This document shows positions 8,703-14,443 of a stretch of 28,098 nucleotides of DNA, in pieces (the first letter of the stretch is position 1; each line of letters starts with the position of its first letter). The DNA is from a virus, in IMG/VR virus record IMGVR_UViG_3300025896_001403, positions 1-28,098 of that record; one strand, given 5' to 3'. A model generated the notes under the pieces. It ran no database searches, had not been told where the DNA came from, and was given only the letters and a program-made list of their open reading frames with translations. The position numbers and the translations under genes are program-made.

Positions 8703-9457
8703 AAATTGTACTATGTACTGGCGGATATGATCCAATTCATTCGGGGCATATTGCGTATTTTGAAGCTGCTAAAAAATTAGGAGACAAGTTAGTAGTTGGA
8801 ATAAATTCTGATTCATGGCTAGAGCGTAAGAAAGGCAGATCGTTTATGTCAATGGAAGAACGTACTGCTATCATACAGTCATTACGAATAGTTGATCATG
8901 CAATTCTATTCAATGATAATGATGACTCTGCAATTGAAGCCATTAAGAATGTGCAACTGCTATATCCCAATGACGAGATCATCTTTGCCAATGGGGGAGA
9001 TCGTAATGCAAATAACATACCTGAGATGTCTGTTAATAACGTTGAGTTTAGATTTGGTGTAGGTGGCGAACATAAAAAAAACTCTAGTAGTTGGATACTA
9101 GAAGAGTGGAAAGCACCCAAGACTCAACGCCAATGGGGCTACTATCGCGTACTACATGATGTTCCTGGTTGCAAAGTTAAGGAGCTTACAATTGAACCAG
9201 ATCAGAGTCTGAGTATGCAACGACACTTTAAACGGCATGAACTATGGCACATTACTGAAGGGCAGTGCGAAGTAGATCAACAAATGAATAGTGGCTATGC
9301 ATTACCTATGTTAACACTAACCCAGCATTCACAGGTAGCAATTCCGCTTGGCGACTGGCATAGAATTCGCAATCCGTTTGACAGACCATGTCGCATCATT
9401 GAGATCCAGTACGGAGATCAATGTGTAGAAGAAGATATAGAGAGACAGCCCTACTAA
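8699..9457 (+). CDS. Fusion: RfaE/TagD-like nucleotidyltransferase plus C-terminal cupin
   Basis: A 252-residue two-domain protein. Residues 1-145 are a cytidylyl/adenylyltransferase fold: [14 protein letters not shown] with the HxGH motif at 14-17, [13 protein letters not shown], and FANGGDR, closest in feel to the heptose-phosphate adenylyltransferase half of HldE. Residues 150-252 are a cupin resembling the C-terminal part of mannose-6-phosphate isomerase type II ([14 protein letters not shown], then GDWHRIRNP). The likely role is activation of a sugar phosphate to an NDP-sugar, with the cupin either isomerising or binding the sugar; that division of labour is inferred. It is coupled to the dehydrogenase upstream through ATGA and is the last gene of the sugar block. 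Confidence 0.8.
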   Translation: MKIVLCTGGYDPIHSGHIAYFEAAKKLGDKLVVGINSDSWLERKKGRSFMSMEERTAIIQSLRIVDHAILFNDNDDSAIEAIKNVQLLYPNDEIIFANGGDRNANNIPEMSVNNVEFRFGVGGEHKKNSSSWILEEWKAPKTQRQWGYYRVLHDVPGCKVKELTIEPDQSLSMQRHFKRHELWHITEGQCEVDQQMNSGYALPMLTLTQHSQVAIPLGDWHRIRNPFDRPCRIIEIQYGDQCVEEDIERQPY

Positions 9458-9484
9458 AGTACGAACTACTTGTGTGTATTGCAT

Positions 9485-9492
9485 CTTAAATA
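9485..9492 (+). promoter_or_regulatory. Possible T4-type late promoter
   Basis: CTTAAATA at 9485-9492 resembles the T4-family late element TATAAATA. It lies 20 bases before the ATG at 9513, with the ribosome site AGGAG (9498-9502) in between. A single short match is weak evidence. Confidence 0.3.
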
Positions 9493-9512
9493 TTGTTAGG
9501 AGAATAAACATT

Positions 9513-9878
9513 ATGAGCGGTAATCTATTAAGAAAATATATCGATATTATCAACGAAGGCCTTGACCCTGTTGGGAAAGAGGATAGCGATATCAACAATG
9601 ATGGCAAGGTCAACAAGACCGATGATTACTTAAAACATCGACGTAATGTTATTGGCAAAGAAGTAACCAAAGACGTAGGCGAGGCGTGGGATACTGAGAC
9701 AAAGGTTAGCCCAAGCGAGCGAGGCAAGTACGAAGGCAAGACCAAAGCCGAACTGGTTAAAGCATATAATAACTTGAAAGCTACTGGACCACACCCACGA
9801 GGTTCAAAGGAATTTGGCCGTATGAAAGAGCTAGCGTTTGCTATCAGGGCCAAAAGCAATTGGGGCTCAGTCACATAA
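9513..9878 (+). CDS. Small EF-hand-containing protein
   Basis: A 121-residue protein that begins [15 protein letters not shown], an N-terminus of the type found in virion or structural-module proteins of T4-type marine phages. Near residues 25-36 [12 protein letters not shown] has the spacing of an EF-hand or dockerin-like calcium loop (Asp, Asn, Asp at positions 1, 3, 5 and Asp at 12). The C-terminal half is basic and helical, with a [16 protein letters not shown] segment. No enzyme motif is seen. The start is fixed by AGGAG at 9498-9502, ten bases before the ATG. It has its own possible late promoter and is followed by a strong early-type promoter, so it seems to be a stand-alone late gene. 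Confidence 0.75.
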   Translation: MSGNLLRKYIDIINEGLDPVGKEDSDINNDGKVNKTDDYLKHRRNVIGKEVTKDVGEAWDTETKVSPSERGKYEGKTKAELVKAYNNLKATGPHPRGSKEFGRMKELAFAIRAKSNWGSVT

Positions 9879-9883
9879 AGCTC

Positions 9884-9912
9884 TTGACAATTCATTGAAT
9901 TTATAGTATAAT
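9884..9912 (+). promoter_or_regulatory. Consensus sigma-70 promoter for the dsbA and small-gene array
   Basis: TTGACA (9884-9889) and TATAAT (9907-9912) are separated by exactly 17 bases, a perfect match to the bacterial housekeeping promoter. Transcription would begin near 9919, leaving a leader of about 27 bases with CGGAGA before the dsbA ATG. It probably drives early transcription of the whole run to about 14 kb, since no terminator is visible inside it. Confidence 0.85.
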
Positions 9913-9945
9913 TACTCTGTAAGACACTAACTAACGGAGATTTAT

Positions 9946-10197
9946 ATGAGTTTTAATCCAGAGCAAATTGCTAAACTGAAGCGTATCATTCAAGAGGGCA
10001 TTCAAATTAAACGTGAGGTTGACGATCTCACAGTTGGTCTAAAAGAAACTGTTGCAGCCATTGCAGAAGAAATGGACATCAAGCCAGCAGTGCTGAACAG
10101 AGTAATCACTAAAGCATTCAAAGGAGATTTTGATAAGGATCAATCAGACTTTGATGCAATGGAAGAAATCTTAGAAGTCACAGGCAACAAGTTCTAA
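9946..10197 (+). CDS. dsbA: DsbA-like double-stranded DNA-binding protein
   Basis: An 83-residue helical protein. The pattern KETVAAIAEEMDIKPAVLNR, followed by a VITKAFKGDF stretch and an acidic ending EEILEVTGNKF, resembles the T4 DsbA family, a small double-stranded DNA-binding protein (89 residues in T4) reported to bind near late promoters and aid late transcription. The assignment rests on size, helix pattern and location, not on a catalytic motif. The start is clear: GGAG at 9936-9939 lies six bases before ATG 9946. It is the first gene behind the consensus promoter at 9884 and its TAA overlaps the next ATG (TAATG). Confidence 0.65.
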   Translation: MSFNPEQIAKLKRIIQEGIQIKREVDDLTVGLKETVAAIAEEMDIKPAVLNRVITKAFKGDFDKDQSDFDAMEEILEVTGNKF

Positions 10198-10487
10198 TGA
10201 AACAATTACTCGCTAGTGTAAGAAATTACATTCGTGAGGATTGGGAAGAGAATCCAGCACGATGTGTGCTGGAAGTTCTGGCTTGGTTTCTGAGCATTGG
10301 CTGTGCATTGACCATGGCACTAACTGTTCCTAATCCACCGTTTCTAATTTTATATCCATTGTTTATTACGCAATGCGTAATTTTTGCATGGGCAAGCAAG
10401 ACGCGCGGTAGCATTGGCATGCTTGCCAACTACGTTTTGCTAGTCACAATCGATTCGATTGCATTGGTTAAAATGTGGATGCAATGA
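10197..10487 (+). CDS. Small membrane protein of unknown function
   Basis: A 96-residue protein with a charged N-terminus (about residues 1-22) and three probable membrane segments: VLEVLAWFLSIGCALTMAL near 23-41, PPFLILYPLFITQCVIFAW near 46-64, and MLANYVLLVTIDSIALV near 74-91. The central TVPNPP loop and the NYVLL-TIDSI segment look conserved in character. No signal peptide is cleaved and no transporter motif is recognisable. Its start overlaps the dsbA stop, so it should be made early. A role in the host inner membrane, for example superinfection exclusion or transport, is possible but unproven. Confidence 0.75.
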   Translation: MKQLLASVRNYIREDWEENPARCVLEVLAWFLSIGCALTMALTVPNPPFLILYPLFITQCVIFAWASKTRGSIGMLANYVLLVTIDSIALVKMWMQ

Positions 10488-10488
10488 T

Positions 10489-10779
10489 ATGGATCAACGA
10501 ATTATAGTACATCACTGGCGATACGATGATGGATGGCACGATATTCCTTACGTCCTGTTAAAGGATAAAAATCACCCAGGTCGTGAATTCCGTGAGGAAG
10601 TTGTTGGTTGGCATTGTTGGGTATACTGCAACAATCATAATGAGTTTGTTGATTGGATGAAAGAGCATTGTCCTGATGCCGACTGCACAATTCGTTTCAA
10701 TTCCGGTGATCCAATGATCACTGTAAATATCACCGACAAAGATGAGGCAGCATACTTTATGTTGAACTTTAATGTTTAG
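10489..10779 (+). CDS. Small array protein 1, divergent member of the FKLxW family
   Basis: A 96-residue protein, the first of the small-gene array. It shows the shared layout: a helix with FVDWMKEHCPDADCTIRF near residues 56-73, a strand, then an ending DKDEAAYFMLNFNV that matches the family tail (acidic residue, Ala, two residues, F-x-L-x-[WF]). The N-terminal 50 residues are rich in Trp, His and Tyr and are unique to this copy. Function is unknown. ATG 10489 is one base after the previous stop and was chosen over the upstream extension, which would overlap the membrane-protein gene. Confidence 0.7.
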   Translation: MDQRIIVHHWRYDDGWHDIPYVLLKDKNHPGREFREEVVGWHCWVYCNNHNEFVDWMKEHCPDADCTIRFNSGDPMITVNITDKDEAAYFMLNFNV

Positions 10780-11032
10780 AATATACTTAGGCGATCCCAA
10801 CGAAGAAGAAGTTCTAAGCTGGCTAATGGAAAATGTTAGCCCGCTAGGAATGACTACCAAAGCAGAGTTCAATTACTATAATACATATTACGGTGATGAT
10901 GACCTGTGGGTCATGAACACCAGTGACGTAAGCGATGTTAGCGGCCAATGGGACGAAATCGCCGAACTAGTATTTCGTACAAAAGAAGACGCTATGCTTT
11001 GCAGTCTTCGATTTGGTGGACGAATAGTATGA
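10772..11032 (+). CDS. Small array protein 2, FKLxW family
   Basis: An 86-residue acidic protein. A helix containing EEVLSWLMENV (residues 12-22) matches the h-x-x-W-h-x-E helix seen in its neighbours, and the ending KEDAMLCSLRFGGRIV is a degenerate form of the family tail with Phe in place of the last Trp. Tyr-rich and Asp-rich linkers lie between. The ATG overlaps the preceding gene by eight bases and the stop overlaps the next start (ATGA). No known function. Confidence 0.7.
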   Translation: MFRIYLGDPNEEEVLSWLMENVSPLGMTTKAEFNYYNTYYGDDDLWVMNTSDVSDVSGQWDEIAELVFRTKEDAMLCSLRFGGRIV

Positions 11033-11250
11033 AGTATCCAACATGTACATATGAGCACAGTAAGCACTATGGTCACATTGTCCGAATGCACATGTTGGAT
11101 CGCATTGAGCAGGACCTAAGTATCGACACAGCAATTGAGTGGCTCTCTACACAAATAGGATCAAAGCGTCTTGCTTATAATATGTGGCAATTTCGGTCGC
11201 AGAATGATGCAGATGAATGTATAATGCTTTATAACTTAACATTATCCTAA
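11029..11250 (+). CDS. Small array protein 3, divergent FKLxW family member
   Basis: A 73-residue protein. It carries AIEWLSTQIGSKR near residues 38-50, which fits the shared helix, then a NMWQFRSQNDADECIMLYNL segment at the position of the family tail, one of the most diverged copies. The start is set by the ATGA overlap with the previous gene; the longer open frame upstream would run antiparallel to nothing but overlap a real gene by 80 bases. Function unknown. Confidence 0.65.
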   Translation: MKYPTCTYEHSKHYGHIVRMHMLDRIEQDLSIDTAIEWLSTQIGSKRLAYNMWQFRSQNDADECIMLYNLTLS

Positions 11251-11251
11251 T

Positions 11252-11674
11252 ATGAATGATCCTGATTTCACTACAATTGATCTTGAAACAATGCTGGGCG
11301 AGAGCCTAGCGCCTTGGCAAAAGCAAACACTCAACAATGTTTATGGCGGGATTAAAAGTGGGGAAATGATGACATTCTCCTCTGGACGCCAACTTGGCAA
11401 GTCTACATTTACTGCCGATATGCTTAGAAAAGTAATAGATGATATGTCATTCGCTGCCCCAAGTTTTGAAGTGGTTGATACTGCACCAGTTGATGGGTCG
11501 CCTTGGTACACTATTGCATGCAACAATCAAATAGCCAAATGGGTCAGAGCACAGGATAATGAACAATGGTACGAACACGGGATGAGCAGATCAAACTTTC
11601 ATAACCCACGTGCTAATTTTGATGTGCATGTAGAATTGTTCACTATGTTAAAGCTGACATGGGGTGATGTATGA
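11252..11674 (+). CDS. Walker-A segment joined to a small-array domain
   Basis: A 140-residue chimera. Residues 20-65 read like the start of a phage terminase-type ATPase: LAPWQKQTLNNVYGGIKSGE followed by TFSSGRQLGKST, a Walker A P-loop whose RQLGK[ST] core is the one used by T4 gp17. No Walker B or nuclease domain follows, so it cannot be a complete terminase. From about residue 95 the protein instead shows the array pattern: IAKWVRAQDNEQWYEHGM and an ending FTMLKLTWGDV. It may bind ATP or may be a decoy or regulator; both ideas are inference. It starts one base after the previous stop and ends in an ATGA overlap. Confidence 0.75.
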   Translation: MNDPDFTTIDLETMLGESLAPWQKQTLNNVYGGIKSGEMMTFSSGRQLGKSTFTADMLRKVIDDMSFAAPSFEVVDTAPVDGSPWYTIACNNQIAKWVRAQDNEQWYEHGMSRSNFHNPRANFDVHVELFTMLKLTWGDV

Positions 11675-11880
11675 GAGTACTAAAAAAAGAGTTGTGGCCT
11701 TATAAAATAAAGATTGGCCAAGATGAATCTAATGTAAAGATTACTGAAATCGAACAATGGTTGGGTGAAACATTGGGTGCATTTAAAAGCCAATGGAATG
11801 TAGTTTACCAATTCAATTCTACGGATTTTTATTTTCGAACACGAGATGATGCAGTGTTGTTTAAACTATCTCATCTGTAA
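11671..11880 (+). CDS. Small array protein 5, FKLxW family
   Basis: A 69-residue protein with the shared order intact: a basic N-terminus, the helix TEIEQWLGETLGAF near residues 25-38, an aromatic strand SQWNVVYQFNSTDFYF, and the tail RDDAVLFKLSHL, which keeps F-K-L but lost the final Trp. Function unknown. Starts inside the previous stop (ATGA) and ends in TAATG with the next gene, so translation is probably coupled both ways. Confidence 0.75.
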   Translation: MRVLKKELWPYKIKIGQDESNVKITEIEQWLGETLGAFKSQWNVVYQFNSTDFYFRTRDDAVLFKLSHL

Positions 11881-12131
11881 TGGAATACTTCTACAGTAGC
11901 GGAGGCAACAACCGCCCCTACTTTAGCTATCGTATTCGAGTGCCTAAATGTACTACAGAAATGTACGAATGGTGCGATGCGTTTGATGCTGAAGGTGCAT
12001 ACTTTCGTCGCTTTCATGTAGAATGGCACAAGCCGCCACATGGACAGGAACCAAATTATGACGTTGTGCAATTTGAATGGCGGGAAGCTGCCAATATGTT
12101 TTTGCTAACTTGGGGCGGTGAAGTAATATGA
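11880..12131 (+). CDS. Small array protein 6, FKLxW family
   Basis: An 83-residue protein very rich in Tyr, Phe and Trp. TEMYEWCDAFDAEGAYFRRF near residues 26-45 is the helix-strand part of the family, and REAANMFLLTWGGEVI is the tail, with F-L-L-T-W instead of F-K-L-x-W plus a short extension. Function unknown. The ATG shares its A with the upstream TAA, and the end overlaps the next ATG by four bases. Confidence 0.75.
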   Translation: MEYFYSSGGNNRPYFSYRIRVPKCTTEMYEWCDAFDAEGAYFRRFHVEWHKPPHGQEPNYDVVQFEWREAANMFLLTWGGEVI

Positions 12132-12397
12132 ATAAAACAGCTACCCAAGTGCTTGAAGAGCAGTTTGCACGTGCTGCAAAAGAAATAGCCGATGAAATTG
12201 ATGCTAAAGTCTTGTTTGACCTAATGATCCAACACGGATGGACGCGAGTAGAGTTAAGCAGAGTGCCACGAACTATTGCAAGCGATATAAACATATGGAT
12301 GCATAACGAGTGTAACAAGCATTGGAAGCAACAGGGTAGAGTATGGATCTTTGAAAGTCAGGAAGAAGCAGCCCTGTTTAAATTGACCTGGTCATGA
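12128..12397 (+). CDS. Small array protein 7, FKLxW family
   Basis: An 89-residue protein and one of the clearest copies. An N-terminal amphipathic helix (residues 5-35, rich in Ala and Glu) precedes the common domain, where INIWMHNECNKHWKQQGRVW near 54-73 leads to FESQEEAALFKLTWS at the end. The closing acidic-acidic-Ala-Ala-x-F-K-L-x-W-S pattern is the type form of the signature. Function unknown. It is coupled at both ends by ATGA overlaps. Confidence 0.8.
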   Translation: MNKTATQVLEEQFARAAKEIADEIDAKVLFDLMIQHGWTRVELSRVPRTIASDINIWMHNECNKHWKQQGRVWIFESQEEAALFKLTWS

Positions 12398-12582
12398 GTA
12401 CAATAGTTACATTGCCGTACTCTCCGTTTTGGAAGCCACTGAGCTGGGCCAAAGAACATTGTCCCAGTTATATCACCAATGATCTGCATCAGGACGGTTA
12501 TAACACATATGATCATACTAAGATTGATTATTTTTTTGATGATCCTCATGATGCTGCATATTTTAAATTGCGATGGTCATAA
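12394..12582 (+). CDS. Small array protein 8, minimal FKLxW family member
   Basis: A 62-residue protein, the shortest complete copy, so it outlines the minimal domain: LSWAKEHCPSYI near residues 16-27, a Tyr-rich strand, and DDPHDAAYFKLRWS at the end. The short KEHCP segment is shared with array protein 1 (WMKEHCPD), direct evidence that the two are related. Function unknown. It begins in an ATGA overlap and its tail codons contain the possible start of the next gene. Confidence 0.8.
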   Translation: MSTIVTLPYSPFWKPLSWAKEHCPSYITNDLHQDGYNTYDHTKIDYFFDDPHDAAYFKLRWS

Positions 12583-13013
12583 ATGCAATGTTCAATATCA
12601 AGAATAGATACCTGTGTTGGCAAGAAGATCGGTTTTTAAGGAAGCACAAATGTCGCAATCGTAAAGAGTACGAGCGTAGATATGATCCAGACTATGTGCC
12701 ACATGCTACACAAATTGCCAACTACTACAATGGATACCAGCATGTACATTGTTTTGAAAATCGCGAAAACTTTGTGTACAACAGAATTTACGATTATGGT
12801 CCAGGTGGATACAGAGATGGGTTCCATGAAATATGTGACTGGTGCGAAGAGAACTTAAAAGGCAAATGGCGATACGACATACTACGTGCAATGAAAGCAC
12901 CGAGTACAGGTAATCGGTGGGAAGTAAATGAACTAGGTGGCGGAGACTATTGGTTCTTTGCGTTCCAAGACTCTGAAGATTATTTTATTTTTAAACTACA
13001 ATGGGGTAGCTAA
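12573..13013 (+). CDS. Small array protein 9, long FKLxW family member
   Basis: A 146-residue basic and aromatic protein, or 141 residues if the second ATG at 12588 is used; neither has a clear ribosome site, and 12588 would begin at MFNIKNRYL. The N-terminal 60 residues (FLRKHKCRNRKEYERRYDP and following) are unique in the array. The shared domain starts at HEICDWCEENLKGKWRYD near residue 86 and ends with a GGGDYWFFAF strand and SEDYFIFKLQWGS. Its overall pattern resembles conserved hypothetical proteins of T4-type marine phages. Function unknown. Its stop overlaps the next ATG as TAATG. Confidence 0.8.
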   Translation: MVINAMFNIKNRYLCWQEDRFLRKHKCRNRKEYERRYDPDYVPHATQIANYYNGYQHVHCFENRENFVYNRIYDYGPGGYRDGFHEICDWCEENLKGKWRYDILRAMKAPSTGNRWEVNELGGGDYWFFAFQDSEDYFIFKLQWGS

Positions 13014-13273
13014 TGACTGTGACATATACTAATCCCTGGCCCGACACACTGCCGCAGTTCAAAGTTCCTGTATTGCATAAGGTAATGTATGCCAAAACAG
13101 TTGATGAGGTGCAAGCATTTTATCAGCGTAGTTATAAGGATCACTTGGTAGATGCATGGTTGAAGGAAAATTGTAAGCATCCTTATTACCACAGCCCGGG
13201 ATATCTTAAAGAAAAGTCGATTCATTTTGAATGTGATGAAGAAGCAGTATTATTTGCGCTGTCGTGCGTATGA
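13013..13273 (+). CDS. Small array protein 10, FKLxW family
   Basis: An 86-residue protein. VDAWLKENCKHPYYHSPGY near residues 44-62 corresponds to the helix of array proteins 1 and 8 (W-x-K-E-x-C), and FECDEEAVLFALSCV is a decayed tail with Ala for Lys and no Trp. The N-terminal 40 residues are unique. Function unknown. It is joined to its neighbours by TAATG at the start and ATGA at the end. Confidence 0.75.
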   Translation: MTVTYTNPWPDTLPQFKVPVLHKVMYAKTVDEVQAFYQRSYKDHLVDAWLKENCKHPYYHSPGYLKEKSIHFECDEEAVLFALSCV

Positions 13274-13563
13274 AAATAGTTTGGGGTAGAAGTTTAGGAT
13301 GGAACATAGAGTTAAACAAGATGGTAACACTAACAAGATCTATTCCAAATGGAAAACAAATGGAATATACAATTATTGAAGATGGTGCAGGCTGTTATCC
13401 GTGGAGCAAAGTATATGCTTGGTGGCCGGTTAAAACAATATCAGGCGAGCGTATATGGTTAGAACGATTACTTAGACGTAGAGTCTGGGTAGTATGGGGG
13501 ACCGGATTCCACATGGAGCCAGAGACGCAGTATGCTACGGCATTTGACTTAATATCAATGTGA
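13270..13563 (+). CDS. Small array protein 11, uncertain relative of the FKLxW family
   Basis: A 97-residue basic protein rich in Trp. It ends with FHMEPETQYATAFDLISM, where A-T-A-F-D-L is at best a remote version of the family tail, and KVYAWWPVKT near residues 45-54 could be the degraded helix. Membership is therefore doubtful. No other motif is recognisable. ATG 13270 makes an ATGA overlap with the gene before it, better than the GTG six bases upstream. Confidence 0.65.
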   Translation: MKIVWGRSLGWNIELNKMVTLTRSIPNGKQMEYTIIEDGAGCYPWSKVYAWWPVKTISGERIWLERLLRRRVWVVWGTGFHMEPETQYATAFDLISM

Positions 13564-13572
13564 GCGTATAAT
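13544..13572 (+). promoter_or_regulatory. Strong sigma-70 promoter whose -10 box overlaps the next start codon
   Basis: TTGACT (13544-13549) and TATAAT (13567-13572) are spaced by 17 bases. The -10 box overlaps the ATG at 13571, so a transcript from here, beginning near 13579, would lack that start codon. It could still serve the GTG at 13592, which has AAGG at 13583-13586, the ATG at 13610, or the genes further down. Confidence 0.6.
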
Positions 13573-13795
13573 GAAGAAACGTAAGGCAGTAGTGCCAAAA
13601 ACAATTGCAATGTATAGGCTACCTCATAAGGCAAGTTTAATAGCGTATACTAAAAAAGAATTACTTGACATAGCAGAATGGTGTAAGAACACATTCGAAG
13701 CGGGCACGTGGGCTATAAGCGGCACTTATCCAGGATGGTTAAACTTTGAACATGGAACAGATATGATAACATTTAAATTGGTGTGGACAAAATGA
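13571..13795 (+). CDS. Small array protein 12, FKLxW family
   Basis: A 74-residue protein. LLDIAEWCKNTFEAGTWAIS near residues 33-52 matches array protein 9 (EICDWCEENLKGKW) in position and spacing, and HGTDMITFKLVWTK is a good tail. The N-terminus is strongly basic (MKKRK). Function unknown. The start at 13571 works on read-through messages from upstream, but the internal promoter at 13544 would give a shorter product. Its stop overlaps the next ATG. Confidence 0.75.
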   Translation: MKKRKAVVPKTIAMYRLPHKASLIAYTKKELLDIAEWCKNTFEAGTWAISGTYPGWLNFEHGTDMITFKLVWTK

Positions 13796-14016
13796 GCTTT
13801 GACGACTACTCATGGGAAAACGATAAAGACGAACCAATGATCGTCATTATTAAACGACAAGGGCAACCTCTAATGAGATTCTTCATTGGTGAGGCAATGG
13901 AAGGTGCTGGCCGAAAGAGGGTTATGACCCATGTAAGGGAATGTGATAATAGTTCATGGCTTAAAGAATGGCGTGAAGCTGCGGAAGAAGACATGCTTGA
14001 CAAACTTAAACAATAA
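13792..14016 (+). CDS. Small hypothetical protein at the end of the array
   Basis: A 74-residue highly charged protein without the FKLxW tail. The first 15 residues are acidic, followed by a strand MIVIIKRQGQPLMRFFIGEA and a C-terminal helix SSWLKEWREAAEEDMLDKL. No family recognised. Its ATG overlaps the previous stop (ATGA), so it belongs to the same operon. The -35 box of the next promoter lies inside its last codons. Confidence 0.65.
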   Translation: MSFDDYSWENDKDEPMIVIIKRQGQPLMRFFIGEAMEGAGRKRVMTHVRECDNSSWLKEWREAAEEDMLDKLKQ

Positions 14017-14025
14017 CACTATAAT
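13997..14025 (+). promoter_or_regulatory. Consensus sigma-70 promoter abutting the ATG at 14031
   Basis: TTGACA (13997-14002) and TATAAT (14020-14025) with a 17-base spacer, a second perfect match. The expected start of transcription, near 14032, falls on the ATG at 14031, which has no ribosome site, so the message would be leaderless or nearly so. It can also feed DNA polymerase downstream. Confidence 0.8.
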
Positions 14026-14030
14026 AGCAT

Positions 14031-14426
14031 ATGACTGATGAAATTAAAAAACAAGAAGTAATGGATGCATTACACGAATCTGGTAAAGAATTTGCCAAAG
14101 CTGCCGACGAGTATCAGCAAATGGCAAACTCATATTACTCAAGTCTTGAACCAGAAGAACAACTATGGGCATTTTGTTCTGTGGTTGAGAAACTATGTAA
14201 AGGCGAGTTGGATGAGCACCGAAGCTATCGTGGCGTCTTATATGATACCTTTGGGTGGGGGCCAGAAGCTTATGGCGCAGCTCTGCATTCTGGTTTCATG
14301 GGCCTGCATAACAGCATCTACCGATTCGAAGATTTGGAAACTGTGTTTAAGAATACACTCAAAGAACTTGATATAGAAGTTGATAACGAAAAAATGTCTG
14401 CTGCATTGGCAAAAAACTTCTACTAA
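14031..14426 (+). CDS. Conserved phage protein of unknown function upstream of DNA polymerase
   Basis: A 131-residue acidic, mostly helical protein. The central block EEQLWAFCSVVEKLCKGELD followed by RSYRGVLYDTFGWGPEAYGA and a GFMGLHNSIY segment is distinctive and looks conserved, but I know no function for it. The C-terminus is a charged helix ending AKNFY. ATG 14031 lacks a Shine-Dalgarno site and sits at the predicted transcription start; the in-frame ATG at 14061 is an alternative. It precedes the polymerase by 17 bases and may be a replication accessory. Confidence 0.7.
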   Translation: MTDEIKKQEVMDALHESGKEFAKAADEYQQMANSYYSSLEPEEQLWAFCSVVEKLCKGELDEHRSYRGVLYDTFGWGPEAYGAALHSGFMGLHNSIYRFEDLETVFKNTLKELDIEVDNEKMSAALAKNFY

Positions 14427-14443
14427 AGAGAAATATATAATAC

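Noticed and set aside
11252-11674. Truncated large terminase pseudogene
   Set aside because: The frame is intact, coupled on both sides, and its second half matches the array domain, so it is more likely a real chimera.
14065-14376. Plus-strand frame of 103 codons
   Set aside because: Embedded in the conserved gene at 14031, with no ribosome site or sensible composition.
14436-14441. TATAAT just before the polymerase ATG as a promoter
   Set aside because: No -35 element at 16-18 bases upstream, and the start would fall inside the gene.
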